NCBI GenBank assembly: GCA_000739535.1
Contig: DF820482.1
Coordinates: forward strand, 1-48,977
Length of the DNA: 48,977 nt
Direction: 5' to 3'
From: Candidatus Vecturithrix granuli
Lineage (GTDB): Bacteria > Moduliflexota > Moduliflexia > Moduliflexales > Moduliflexaceae
The notes beneath the pieces are model-generated. The model ran no database searches, was not told where the DNA came from, and saw nothing but the letters and a program-made list of their open reading frames with translations. This document shows positions 17,818-26,459 of the stretch, piece by piece (position 1 is the first letter of the stretch; each line of letters starts with the position of its first letter). A program made the translations under genes and the position numbers.

Positions 17818-17890
17818 CCCGGCTATCTTCTTATTGAAGACCCGTGGCTTTCCGTCCCCGCCTCACAACGGGTTTGGCCTTTTCACGACT
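17811..17890 (-). promoter_or_regulatory. Cyclic di-GMP-I riboswitch aptamer, proximal (GEMM)
   Basis: Read on the minus strand, the class I hallmarks appear in order. These are GGCCAAACC, the P2 hairpin closing in GCGGGGACGGAAAGCC (tetraloop-receptor region), CACGGGTCTT, and the 3' block AGATAGCCGGGTTGCC. It lies about 20 nt upstream of the PEP-CTERM start and feeds a hairpin that covers the Shine-Dalgarno sequence. The recognition is from consensus; a covariance-model search (Rfam GEMM/c-di-GMP-I) should confirm it. Confidence 0.9.
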
Positions 17891-18016
17891 TCCTATTTCT
17901 ACCGAAATGGCTCACAAGTTTCACTTACGAATCATTTCATCGGAGTTAAATTTTTCTGACCGTGCCAAATCGACTCACTTTTCAACTTTAATCCTTTCCC
18001 ATAACTGTCAGGAAAG

Positions 18017-18051
18017 AAAAAAACCGGATTACCTTGATCCAGGTAACCCGG
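18017..18051 (-). terminator. Intrinsic terminator of the distal c-di-GMP riboswitch
   Basis: On the minus strand CCGGGTTACCT pairs with AGGTAATCCGG and is followed by TTTTTTT. The left arm is the 3' strand of the distal aptamer. Terminator formation should therefore compete with ligand-bound aptamer, which predicts read-through when c-di-GMP is high. Confidence 0.8.
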
Positions 18052-18117
18052 CTATCTTATTCTAAGACCCGTGGCTTTCCGTCCCCGCCTCACGACGAGT
18101 TTGGCTTTATCAGGACA
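18041..18117 (-). promoter_or_regulatory. Cyclic di-GMP-I riboswitch aptamer, distal (GEMM)
   Basis: A second class I aptamer on the minus strand: AAAGCCAAAC, GCGGGGACGGAAAGCC, CACGGGTCTT and AGATAGCCGGGTTACC. The core is nearly identical to the proximal copy about 150 nt downstream, whereas the loops and expression platform differ. It begins just after the expected start of transcription from the sigma-54 promoter. Confidence 0.9.
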
Positions 18118-18148
18118 TTTTTTATTTCAATGCTTCGCGCTCTTATAG

Positions 18149-18167
18149 AATGCAAGTGAGATGCCAA
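18149..18167 (-). promoter_or_regulatory. Sigma-54 (RpoN) -24/-12 promoter of the PEP-CTERM transcript
   Basis: On the minus strand TTGGCAT-N5-TTGCA matches the consensus TTGGCACG-N4-TTGCA, with exactly 10 bp between the invariant GG and GC. Transcription would begin near 18140, about 20 nt before the distal aptamer. Confidence 0.8.
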
Positions 18168-18747
18168 AAGCAGTTATTTTACAAATTTTCTGAAAAATTT
18201 TTTTCAATTCCCCTTAATAACAGCCAAAAAGAGGAGTTATAAAAAAACCTCTGTTGGAATTGCCCGAATAAATTTCACCTCAAAAAGACCTGAAAGTGAA
18301 AACTTTTTCGACACCTCATTGCCAAAAATCAATTCTTATGGCAGCTAACTCTCTATAAAATCAAGGTTTATGTCCAAAACTCATTATTGTAAAATTTTTC
18401 GACACCATTTTTGATTCATTCGATATTTTTATCGCTAATTTATTATAAAATAATGAGATCTCTCACAATAACATACTGTAAAGAATGTCGACAGCCTTGA
18501 TATTTGGGAACTTCTAACTGTTTATCGTTGTATTCCTCTTGACAGCCTCTTCAGTAGAAGAAATAGTGACCCATTCGAGAATTTCGGACAGAATATTTTA
18601 TATTCTTGACATTCTCAAAGACGATCATTAGGTTATTGCGAGAAGCTTATTGGCAAGACTATCATGCACTTCAAAAAGAGAAAGCACACGCTCTTATTTC
18701 ACGGGATCTTACAGAAAAAAGCGTGTTTTTTCTGAACATATAAAAAT
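18168..18747. other. Large regulatory intergenic region between PEP-CTERM and TPR genes
   Basis: About 580 bp of A/T-rich DNA without a gene. It contains the three TCGACA boxes, and a weak plus-strand promoter-like pair (TTGACA 18606-18611, TAGGTT 18629-18634). Immediately before the TPR start is the palindrome CAGAAAAAA/TTTTTTCTG (about 18711-18733). A TTGACAGCC string at 18540 repeats part of the 18489 box. Nothing else is recognisable. Confidence 0.6.
18306..18493. promoter_or_regulatory. Three T(T/G)TCGACA boxes upstream of the sigma-54 promoter (candidate enhancer sites)
   Basis: TTTCGACA occurs at 18306-18313 and 18397-18404, and the perfect palindrome TGTCGACA at 18486-18493. The spacings are 91 and 89 bp. 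They lie about 140-340 bp upstream of the -24/-12 promoter, the usual range for NtrC-type enhancer-binding proteins. The two TTTCGACA boxes share the longer string TTTTTCGACACC. Confidence 0.5.
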
Positions 18748-20565
18748 ATGATGAGAAAAAAACAGATTCGAAAATATATGCTGGGGCTCATGTTGAATTT
18801 TCTTGTACTTATACTTGTTTCGTGTACAAGCAGTGGAGTTTCGCATCCACCGGAAAACGCGACCCACCAGGAATCCCCCATTCGCCCGCAGCGTGACGAA
18901 GTTGCCGAACAACACCGCATAGGAACTCCGACAGCGTATTATTATTATCAGTTAGGAACGCTCTCTGCGGCCTCCGGGAATCTGGAACAGGCCATCAGCT
19001 ACTACCAGAGAGCCTTACAAATTGATGAAAATTCCCTCTTTCTTAAGTTTGAACTGACAAAACTTCTGCTCAGCGAAGAGTTGGATGAGGAAGCAGAATC
19101 ATACATCCACAAGGTATTGCAGCAAGAGCCGGAGAATGTTGAAGCTCTCATGCTTCTCGCTCATATCTATACCAACCGACAAAAATATGAAGAGGCGATT
19201 GCACTCTATGCCAAAATTTTAGAAATTGACCCTGAGAATGCCGATACATATTTGCTGCTCGCCACTCTGTATAATCGCCAGAAGAATGCGCCCAAAGTCA
19301 TTGAGACGCTGCAACAACTCCTCACAATTCACCCGGATTCGATTAGCGGCTTATATCATCTGGGACGAATCTATCTGGAAATGAAGGAATATGACCGGGC
19401 CGCAGAGATGTTTGAACGCGCGTTACAGTTGAATCCGGAAGATGTGCATATTTCCTCGGCCCTGGCGATTGTGTACGAATTTCAGCAAAAATATGAACAA
19501 GCTGTGGCCCTCTATAAAAAACTGTCGGTCCTGGACCCCGGAAATCCCAATATCGTGGAACAATTAATGCGGTTACATGTGTACCTGGATCAATCCGAAC
19601 AGGCGTTGGAATATGCGCAGCAGCTCCAGGATATCGATCCTCAGAACGACAAAATTCTTTTACAAATCGGGATTCTTCAATATAACCTGGAAGACTATGA
19701 GGCAGCAGAGACGACATTTCAACGTTATCTGGAGCAGTATCCGGAAAACCTTGATGCGCTGAGCTACCTGGCTTTAAGTCTGGAAAAAACGGAGCGATAC
19801 GAAGAGGCCCTTACTTATTGGCAAAAAGTGATTGCCCTCGATCCGAACTCCTTTGAGGCGCATTCCCGAATCGGGTTGATTTATGATCAACTTGAACAGC
19901 ACGATCGCGCCTTACAAGTTTTTCAAGAAAATCGGGACTTATTTCCCGAAGAAACGCAAACCTATCTCTTTTTAGGGATTGCCTATAACCGTAAACAGGA
20001 ATATCAGTCAGCGTTGCAGGTATTCGAAGAAGGTTTGCAGCACAAGCCAGATCATGTGGCCTTAAATTTTTACAAAGGGGTCGCGCTTGAACGTCTGGGA
20101 GAATTCGAAAAGGCCCTGGCAGCTTTTGAGTATGTGGTTCAACTGCAAGCCGATCATGCCAGCGCCTATAATTATATTGGGTACATGCTGGCTGAACGTG
20201 GACTTCGCCTGGATGAAGCGTATCAGGCCGTTCAAAAGGCGTTGGAGCTTGAGCCGGAGAACGGGGCCTATATTGACAGCCTGGGATGGGTGTATTATCA
20301 GAAAGGAATGATTGATGACGCGATCCGAGAATTAGAGCGCGCTGCAAAACTACTTGACAGTGATCCGATTATCCATGAGCATCTGGGAGATGCCTATAGC
20401 AAAAAGGGGATGATCGAGAAAGCAATTGAGCACTATCAAAAATCTTTAGAACGTGAATTTTCTGAAGGCGTGCAAAAAAAGCTGCTTGAACTCCAAGCGA
20501 AAATGAAATCTGCTAAAAACCATGTTACACCGGAAACACCAAAGGAAAGTGAGGAAATGCCGTGA
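18748..20565 (+). CDS. TPR-repeat lipoprotein
   Basis: This 605-residue protein has a lipoprotein signal (about 1-26, lipobox LVSC) followed by about 13 consecutive tetratricopeptide repeats from residue about 60 to 590 (for example ISYYQRALQIDE, AIALYAKILEIDPENADTY). It is anchored to a membrane and probably scaffolds a protein complex. Its size and lipobox recall TPR lipoproteins found with surface-polymer systems, but there are no adjacent polymer genes. The ATG at 18748 has no clear ribosome-binding site; it follows an A/T-rich palindrome. The stop overlaps the GTG start of the next lipoprotein gene by 4 bp, so the two are translationally coupled. Confidence 0.88.
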   Translation: MMRKKQIRKYMLGLMLNFLVLILVSCTSSGVSHPPENATHQESPIRPQRDEVAEQHRIGTPTAYYYYQLGTLSAASGNLEQAISYYQRALQIDENSLFLKFELTKLLLSEELDEEAESYIHKVLQQEPENVEALMLLAHIYTNRQKYEEAIALYAKILEIDPENADTYLLLATLYNRQKNAPKVIETLQQLLTIHPDSISGLYHLGRIYLEMKEYDRAAEMFERALQLNPEDVHISSALAIVYEFQQKYEQAVALYKKLSVLDPGNPNIVEQLMRLHVYLDQSEQALEYAQQLQDIDPQNDKILLQIGILQYNLEDYEAAETTFQRYLEQYPENLDALSYLALSLEKTERYEEALTYWQKVIALDPNSFEAHSRIGLIYDQLEQHDRALQVFQENRDLFPEETQTYLFLGIAYNRKQEYQSALQVFEEGLQHKPDHVALNFYKGVALERLGEFEKALAAFEYVVQLQADHASAYNYIGYMLAERGLRLDEAYQAVQKALELEPENGAYIDSLGWVYYQKGMIDDAIRELERAAKLLDSDPIIHEHLGDAYSKKGMIEKAIEHYQKSLEREFSEGVQKKLLELQAKMKSAKNHVTPETPKESEEMP

Positions 20566-21500
20566 ATAGACATCTACATCTGAATCAGGGAGAACAATCA
20601 CGTAATACATTACAAATTTTAGGACAATCATGGCTGTTGCTTTTCATCATTATTGGCTCCATGTTTTTATTATCAGGTTGCCCGGGAAAACCTCAGCTCG
20701 CGCCAATTTACCCGCCGCAGCCGGAATTTCCCTTGACAACAGAGCTTGTTTCCCAATTAATCAACGACCGCATAAGCTCTTTTGAGAATCTGGTCGGGGC
20801 CGGAAAAGTCTCGATCAATACCTGGCAAGAAAAATATAAATTTTCTGAAACTTTTGTCTTGCAAAAACCAGGGAAATTTCGTTTAGAAACCCTCGGGTTT
20901 TTGGATCAACCGGCAGTTTTTCTGACATCAAATGAAAGCCTGTTAACCTTATACTCCAAGAAGCAGAATATCTGTTACAAAGGGGTCGCCTCGCAGGAAA
21001 ATCTGTTCAGATTGAGCGGAATCAATTTAGCGGTTGAAGATGCGATTCTGGTGCTCTCCGGCAATCCGACGCGCATCGTGTCGCCCAACATCGAATGGGG
21101 AATGCCGCTTCCTGATCAGCAGCAGTATTATTTCGAACGGATTTCGCTGCTCCAGGAAATTGTTCAGCGCATCTGGTTTGATGCGGAACGCTATGTCATC
21201 ACATATTTTGAAGAAGCCATGCTTACCAATGGCGAAATCCTGCTAAAGGTTCAATTCAGCGATTACAGGGCTGAGGCTGGGACATATCCTGTTCCGGCAG
21301 TCATTCAGATTGATAGACCCTTTGATAACACCAGGGTACAGGTTGACTATAAATTTTTTGACATCAATCAGCAGATAGACCAGGATCTCTTTGTTTTTGC
21401 GCCGCCATCGGATGCAAAAATCCACAATATTGACGACCGAACTCTTGAGGAGATCGAGCAATTAGCTCCTTATAAAGAGTTTCGGACAACTGAAGAATAA
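20562..21500 (+). CDS. Lipoprotein, DUF4292/LolB-like
   Basis: This 312-residue protein starts at GTG, overlapping the previous stop. A hydrophobic signal ends in the lipobox LLSGC (Cys near residue 40). The mature part has the pattern of lipoprotein-binding half-barrels: SFENLVGAGKVSI, FVLQKPGKFRLETLG, a YSKKQNICYKG segment and YRAEAGTYPVPAVIQI. This resembles DUF4292/LolB-LolA-like proteins that carry or accept lipid groups. With the TPR lipoprotein it forms a two-gene unit also seen in deltaproteobacteria-like genomes (from memory, unverified). The role is unproven. Confidence 0.8.
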   Translation: MNRHLHLNQGEQSRNTLQILGQSWLLLFIIIGSMFLLSGCPGKPQLAPIYPPQPEFPLTTELVSQLINDRISSFENLVGAGKVSINTWQEKYKFSETFVLQKPGKFRLETLGFLDQPAVFLTSNESLLTLYSKKQNICYKGVASQENLFRLSGINLAVEDAILVLSGNPTRIVSPNIEWGMPLPDQQQYYFERISLLQEIVQRIWFDAERYVITYFEEAMLTNGEILLKVQFSDYRAEAGTYPVPAVIQIDRPFDNTRVQVDYKFFDINQQIDQDLFVFAPPSDAKIHNIDDRTLEEIEQLAPYKEFRTTEE

Positions 21501-21603
21501 AGCGACCTGTCTGTTGAAATTGAAATTTTGATACGCACCGAATGGACATGCAAGTCTTTTATGAACAAAAAAGAAATTTTGTTCTACATTGATAAATAAG
21601 AAT

Positions 21604-23895
21604 ATGGCAAAACAGGGAAAAAAAGAAAAAACGCCCCGTGCAAAAACACTACGAACTCCCAGGATCACCAATTTTGCTGAAGGACGAACACCTGGCGACA
21701 TGCGGCAGAGTGGGGCCTCTGAGGCTTTAGATCAGTTTCCCGATTCCCGGAACTCGCGCCATGAAATTCAGGGGATTCTGTTTGGAGCGCTGACGCTGCT
21801 GTTGGTAGTCAGCCTTATTTCCCAACATATTCAAACGATCCATGCAGTTTCGGGACAAACAGACGTGCAAAATATCGCTGGGGTTGTCGGCGCAATGTTA
21901 GCGGATTTTTTGTTTCGATTCTTTGGATATATTGCCTACATCTTCCCGATCATGACCTTGCTGATCAGTATTGACAAGTTCAGCACCACGTCTCGAATTG
22001 TAAATTATGGCAATGTGCTTGCGGGGTTGCTGGTGATGTTCAGCCTTTGCGCTTTATTCGGGTTACTCACAATGGGTATGGAAACGCAATTTTCGCCAGG
22101 GGGGTTCGTTGGAGTCACGCTGGCGGCGTTACTTATCAGTTATTTGAATATTTTCGGCACGATTATCGTTATTGGCACCGGACTCCTGACCGCCGGTCTG
22201 CTCTTACAAAAGTATTTCGTTGAGCCGATTTTCCGGTCCGGTGAAACGGTGTTTGAAGAAAAAACTGGAGAATCTTTTCCTCAAATTATTACATCCACAG
22301 AGAAATCTGCGTCAGCCAAAAAGGAAAAAGCCGACACTGAAACTTTGGGACAAAAATTGGTACGTTCGATTGCTGGAAGAAAGAAGCACACCCAGAAACT
22401 CCCGCCAGAACCTCCGAAAAGCGAGAATGCCGAACAAACGGGATATCAACTCCCCTCCCCTTCCTTGTTAAATAAGCCAGCCACTGAGAAAATGCACGCG
22501 GGTATGAAACAAAACCTGTTAAAAAATTCGCACATTTTGGAAGAAAAACTGTTAGATTTTGGTATTGAAGGCCAGGTTGTTGGAGTATTACCCGGGCCAG
22601 TGATCACGCGTTATGAATTTCAACCTGCACCAGGCGTCAAAGTGAGCCGGATTGTCAATCTGGCTGATGACTTAGCGTTGGGCATGAAAGCGATCTCTAT
22701 TCGGATTGTGGCTCCGGTGCCTGGCAAAGATGTCGTTGGCATCGAAATTCCGAACGCCTCGCGCGAGATCGTATATTTACGCGATCTGATTGATTCGAAT
22801 AATTTTTTGAACCACCCGTCTAGATTGCTCTTGGCTTTTGGAAAAGATATCGGCGGGCATCCGTATTACGCGGACCTGGCGAAAATGCCTCACCTGCTGA
22901 TTGCCGGTGCGACTGGTTCAGGCAAAAGTGTATGTCTGAACTCCTTAATTTGCAGTATTTTATTCCATGCGACCCCGGATGAGGTACGCTTTATCATGGT
23001 CGATCCGAAAATGTTGGAGCTTGGAGTCTATGATAATATCCCGCATTTATTGATTCCGGTCGTGAAAGATCCACAAAAAGCTTCGAATGCTTTAAACTGG
23101 GCAACCGAGGAAATGACCAGGCGTTACGGAATTCTGGCCCAAAAGGGTGTGCGAAATATTGCGCAATATAATGAAGCTATTCTCGATTCTCAGAAGCAGC
23201 AACGTTCTGAAGCATCGCAAAAACAAGAAGAGACTTTGCCTTATATTGTGATTATTGTTGATGAATTAGCGGATTTAATGATGGTGTCCTCAGGGGTTGA
23301 AAAACCAATTACCCGCTTAGCTCAGATGGCTCGCGCGGTTGGCATTCACTTAATTCTGGCAACCCAGCGCCCCTCGGTTGATGTCATTACCGGAGTGATC
23401 AAGGCCAACTTTACTGCCAGAATCTCTTTTCGGGTATCATCGAAAGTTGATTCTCGCACTATTCTTGATGCGAATGGGGCTGAACTTTTGTTAGGTGATG
23501 GCGACATGCTGTTCCTACTTCCGGGCACCTCCCGTATTCGCCGCTTACACGGGTCTTTTCTTACAGAAAAAGAGATCAAACGCCTGACAACCGCATTAAA
23601 GAAAATGGGACCGCCCCACTATGATCAGGCAGTGATGAATTATAATCCCGATGGCGAGGACGAAAATGAAGATGATAGCGTTCTTTATCAAAAAGCTGCC
23701 TATCTGGTGGTTAAGAGTGGAGAGGCGTCCATTTCGATGTTGCGCCGCGCACTCAAAATCGGCCATAGTCGAGCAGCACGAATGATTGATATGATGGAGA
23801 GAGACGGGATTGTCGGAACTTTTCAGGGTACCCGTCCGCGCGATATTATTATGACAACAGCGCAGCTTGATGAACGCTTTCGCACTGAAAAATAA
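21604..23895 (+). CDS. ftsK: DNA translocase FtsK/SpoIIIE
   Basis: This is an approximately 763-residue inner-membrane ATPase that pumps DNA at the division septum. The N-terminus is very basic. Transmembrane helices follow between about 55 and 205. A linker leads to the alpha domain, the motor with Walker A GATGSGKS and Walker B IIVDELADLM, and ATQRPSVDVITG. At the C-terminus a winged-helix gamma domain (about 695-763) reads KSGEASISMLRRALKIGHSRA, which recognises orienting sequences. I chose the ATG at 21604 over the TTG at 21589; neither has a good ribosome-binding site. The N-terminal linker is short compared with E. coli. Confidence 0.96.
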   Translation: MAKQGKKEKTPRAKTLRTPRITNFAEGRTPGDMRQSGASEALDQFPDSRNSRHEIQGILFGALTLLLVVSLISQHIQTIHAVSGQTDVQNIAGVVGAMLADFLFRFFGYIAYIFPIMTLLISIDKFSTTSRIVNYGNVLAGLLVMFSLCALFGLLTMGMETQFSPGGFVGVTLAALLISYLNIFGTIIVIGTGLLTAGLLLQKYFVEPIFRSGETVFEEKTGESFPQIITSTEKSASAKKEKADTETLGQKLVRSIAGRKKHTQKLPPEPPKSENAEQTGYQLPSPSLLNKPATEKMHAGMKQNLLKNSHILEEKLLDFGIEGQVVGVLPGPVITRYEFQPAPGVKVSRIVNLADDLALGMKAISIRIVAPVPGKDVVGIEIPNASREIVYLRDLIDSNNFLNHPSRLLLAFGKDIGGHPYYADLAKMPHLLIAGATGSGKSVCLNSLICSILFHATPDEVRFIMVDPKMLELGVYDNIPHLLIPVVKDPQKASNALNWATEEMTRRYGILAQKGVRNIAQYNEAILDSQKQQRSEASQKQEETLPYIVIIVDELADLMMVSSGVEKPITRLAQMARAVGIHLILATQRPSVDVITGVIKANFTARISFRVSSKVDSRTILDANGAELLLGDGDMLFLLPGTSRIRRLHGSFLTEKEIKRLTTALKKMGPPHYDQAVMNYNPDGEDENEDDSVLYQKAAYLVVKSGEASISMLRRALKIGHSRAARMIDMMERDGIVGTFQGTRPRDIIMTTAQLDERFRTEK

Positions 23896-23960
23896 GTACT
23901 TGTTCAGAATTAAAAACCAGGGGCTCTTGAAAAAATCTGATTTTTCCTCAGGAGATTATT

Positions 23961-25499
23961 ATGCGAACATATCTGACGCGTGGTTTGGCATTACTGTTAA
24001 TGTGTCTTTGCGGGTTCTCCTCTCCAGGAGCAGCGGAAAACGTCTTAACGATTGCGATTGGGAGCGATCCGGCCAATATTGATCCTCGTTTTGGTATTGA
24101 CGCCAATTCATACCGGGTGTGGCAATTGACCTCTAATGGCTTACTCCAGAAAGATCCTTTATCTAACCTGATTCCGGATCTTGCGGAACGTTGGGAAAAT
24201 CCGGATAACAAAACCTATATCTTTTATTTGAAAAAAGGGATCACCTTTCATGACGGAACCGAATTCACTGCCGAGGATGTCAAATATACCTTTGAAACAA
24301 TCCTTGATCCGGAACTGAAATCGCCCCGGTCCGCGGGATTACAACACATTAAGAACATTGATATCCTTGATCCCTATACGATTCGATTTACCCTGAAAGA
24401 TGTGTACTCGCCCTTCTTGATCGAAATGGTACAGGCAATTGTGCCTAAAACCGCTGTGGAACAACAAGCAGGGAAAAGATTTACTGAACACCTGATCGGT
24501 ACCGGAGCCTTTAGATTAGTCGAATGGACGCATGATGAACAACTTGTGTTTGAAGCGAATCCTGAATATTTTGAGGGTGCGCCAAAGTTGGATAAGATCA
24601 TTATCAAAATTATTCCGGATGATGCGAGCCGGTTTCTTCAGCTAAAGGAGGGTGATGTTGATTTTATCCAAAACGCCGTTTCGCCGGATATGGTTGCCAT
24701 TGCTCAGGAATCACAAGGGATGCAAGTGCTGACAGATGAAAGCGTCATCATTTATTATTTGGGATTTAATCTTGAAGATCCTATTCTGAAAAATGTGAAG
24801 GTGCGGCAAGCCATAGCCTATGCGATTGACCGGCAAGCCCTTGTCGATCACCTCATGAAAGGCCAGGCGTCTCTGGCTACGGGACTTCTTGCACCCAATA
24901 ACTGGGCCTATGAGCCAGAGGTTAACACCTACGATTATGATCTCGAAAAGGCCAAACAACTTCTCGATGAGGCCGGATATCCTGACCCTGACGACGATGG
25001 CCCGGAACCGCGTTTTTCCCTGATATATAAAACCTCTACTGCTCCCCTGAGAATCCGCATTGGAGAACTGCTGCAAGAACAACTGAAAAAAGTCGGGATC
25101 AAAATTTCGGGCATTGAGGCGTATGAGTGGGAAAAGTTCTATGAGGACGTGAAATCTGGAAATGTGCAAATTTTCTCATTACGATGGGTTGGAATTACCG
25201 AACCAAATATTTTTCATTCCATCTTTCATTCCAGCATGGCTCCGCCCGATGGAAGAAATCGGGGCCACTATCATAATCCGCGCATTGACGAGTTGACCGA
25301 ATTGGGGTATCAGACGATCAATCTTGAAGAACGCAAGAAGATCTATAGCGAGATTCAAAAAATTCTGGCAGAAGATCTCCCTTATATTTTTCTCTGGTAT
25401 CCCTATAATATCGTGGTGATGGATAAACGTATCAAGGGCTTTACGCTCTATCCTGACGGAGATTTTACCTCATTCAAACATGTATGGATTGAAGAATAA
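23961..25499 (+). CDS. ABC transporter substrate-binding protein, family 5 (peptide/nickel type)
   Basis: This 512-residue periplasmic protein has a signal peptide (1-23, ending GAAE) and the family 5 fold of OppA/DppA. Marks are IGSDPANIDPRFG, the block FYLKKGITFHDGTEFTAEDVKYTFE, KNVKVRQAIAYAIDR and IQKILAEDLPYIFLWYP. It should bind oligopeptides or a similar ligand for import. No permease or ATPase gene is adjacent, so it either serves a transporter encoded elsewhere or acts as an orphan receptor. AGGAG lies 7 nt before the ATG. It sits between ftsK and pssA on the same strand. Confidence 0.93.
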   Translation: MRTYLTRGLALLLMCLCGFSSPGAAENVLTIAIGSDPANIDPRFGIDANSYRVWQLTSNGLLQKDPLSNLIPDLAERWENPDNKTYIFYLKKGITFHDGTEFTAEDVKYTFETILDPELKSPRSAGLQHIKNIDILDPYTIRFTLKDVYSPFLIEMVQAIVPKTAVEQQAGKRFTEHLIGTGAFRLVEWTHDEQLVFEANPEYFEGAPKLDKIIIKIIPDDASRFLQLKEGDVDFIQNAVSPDMVAIAQESQGMQVLTDESVIIYYLGFNLEDPILKNVKVRQAIAYAIDRQALVDHLMKGQASLATGLLAPNNWAYEPEVNTYDYDLEKAKQLLDEAGYPDPDDDGPEPRFSLIYKTSTAPLRIRIGELLQEQLKKVGIKISGIEAYEWEKFYEDVKSGNVQIFSLRWVGITEPNIFHSIFHSSMAPPDGRNRGHYHNPRIDELTELGYQTINLEERKKIYSEIQKILAEDLPYIFLWYPYNIVVMDKRIKGFTLYPDGDFTSFKHVWIEE

Positions 25500-25568
25500 G
25501 AGGACGGTTCAGATGGAAGCAACCGACAAGATTGTTTCTATCTTTGCCATTTTTCTCACGAGTATTGT

Positions 25569-26387
25569 ATGAAAAAAATTTATCTGCTTCCTAATCTATT
25601 TACCTTAGGGAACATCTTTTTTGGTTTTTATTCAATTGTTTCTTCTATTAGCGGACTTTTTGTACGCGCGGCGTATATGATTATTATCGCAGGATTTTTC
25701 GATGTTTTTGACGGCAAAATTGCCCGCGCTACCAATTCAACCAGTAAATTTGGAGTGGAGTTCGATTCTTTGGCGGATCTCGTATCGTTTGGCGTTGCGC
25801 CGGGGGTGTTGGTGTATTTATGGGCCTTAAAACCACTGGGAAGAATCGGGTGGCTGGGGGCGTTCCTCTTTTTAGTCTGTGGCGCATTGCGATTGGCTCG
25901 CTTTAATGTGCAAGTGGATACGGTCAGCAGCGCGCGGTTTGTCGGCCTTCCTATCCCTTGCGGGGCGGGGATGTTGGCTTCAACCGTAATTTTTTATTAC
26001 CACTATATCACTCCGGAACCGCCTCAGGAACCTCACTCTTTCCTGATCACATTGCTTGTCTACGTTCTTGCAATTTTAATGGTGAGTAATATTAAATATC
26101 GAAGTTCAAAAAATATTACGACCAGAGGAAAAAGTCCGTTTAAAGTAATGGTCGTCGCTGCAATTATTTTGATTGTCGTCGCGTTAAAACCTGAGATCAC
26201 TTTTTTTCTTATAGGCCTGGCCTATGTGACTTTTGGACTGTTAGAAGCGATTCCGGGCTTTAGTAAATCCTTTGCTTCTCTTCGCAAGAAAAAGGCTCAA
26301 GAGGATGAGGATGAGGACGAGGACGAGGATGAGGACGAGGACATGAACACTGATATTGACGATGATGCTGACGATGAAATGGATTGA
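25569..26387 (+). CDS. pssA: CDP-diacylglycerol--serine O-phosphatidyltransferase with acidic tail
   Basis: This 272-residue inner-membrane enzyme makes phosphatidylserine, the precursor of phosphatidylethanolamine. The CDP-alcohol phosphotransferase signature DxxDGxxARx8GxxxDxxxD is present, with aspartates 45, 48, 66 and 70, amid about seven hydrophobic helices. The N-terminus (KIYLLPNLFTLGNIFFGF) is that of the type II, PssA-like subfamily. Unusual is the C-terminal tail of about 30 residues (243-272), almost purely Asp/Glu, encoded by GAGGAT/GAGGAC tandem units. This tail is not part of the enzyme fold. It lies 3 nt before the GTG of the longer possible AmrS frame; the chosen AmrS start is 72 bp after the stop. 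Confidence 0.94.
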   Translation: MKKIYLLPNLFTLGNIFFGFYSIVSSISGLFVRAAYMIIIAGFFDVFDGKIARATNSTSKFGVEFDSLADLVSFGVAPGVLVYLWALKPLGRIGWLGAFLFLVCGALRLARFNVQVDTVSSARFVGLPIPCGAGMLASTVIFYYHYITPEPPQEPHSFLITLLVYVLAILMVSNIKYRSSKNITTRGKSPFKVMVVAAIILIVVALKPEITFFLIGLAYVTFGLLEAIPGFSKSFASLRKKKAQEDEDEDEDEDEDEDMNTDIDDDADDEMD

Positions 26388-26459
26388 TCTGTGAAAAGAG
26401 CTTATGCAAGCCTGGTTTCCATAAGCACCATCACACTGTTCAACGTCCAGGGAAATTCT

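Noticed and set aside
17891-18015. TTGGCACGG on the minus strand between the two riboswitches as a second sigma-54 promoter.
   Set aside because: The -24 element is good but no TGC follows at the -12 position.
18650-18668. A TTGGCAAG...TGCA string on the plus strand as a sigma-54 promoter for the TPR lipoprotein gene.
   Set aside because: The distance between GG and GC is 12 bp instead of the required 10.
23911-23948. AAAAACCAGGGG...GAAAAAATCTGATTTTT before the binding-protein gene as another member of the dispersed hairpin family.
   Set aside because: The two halves pair poorly and only the A/T tracts match the family.
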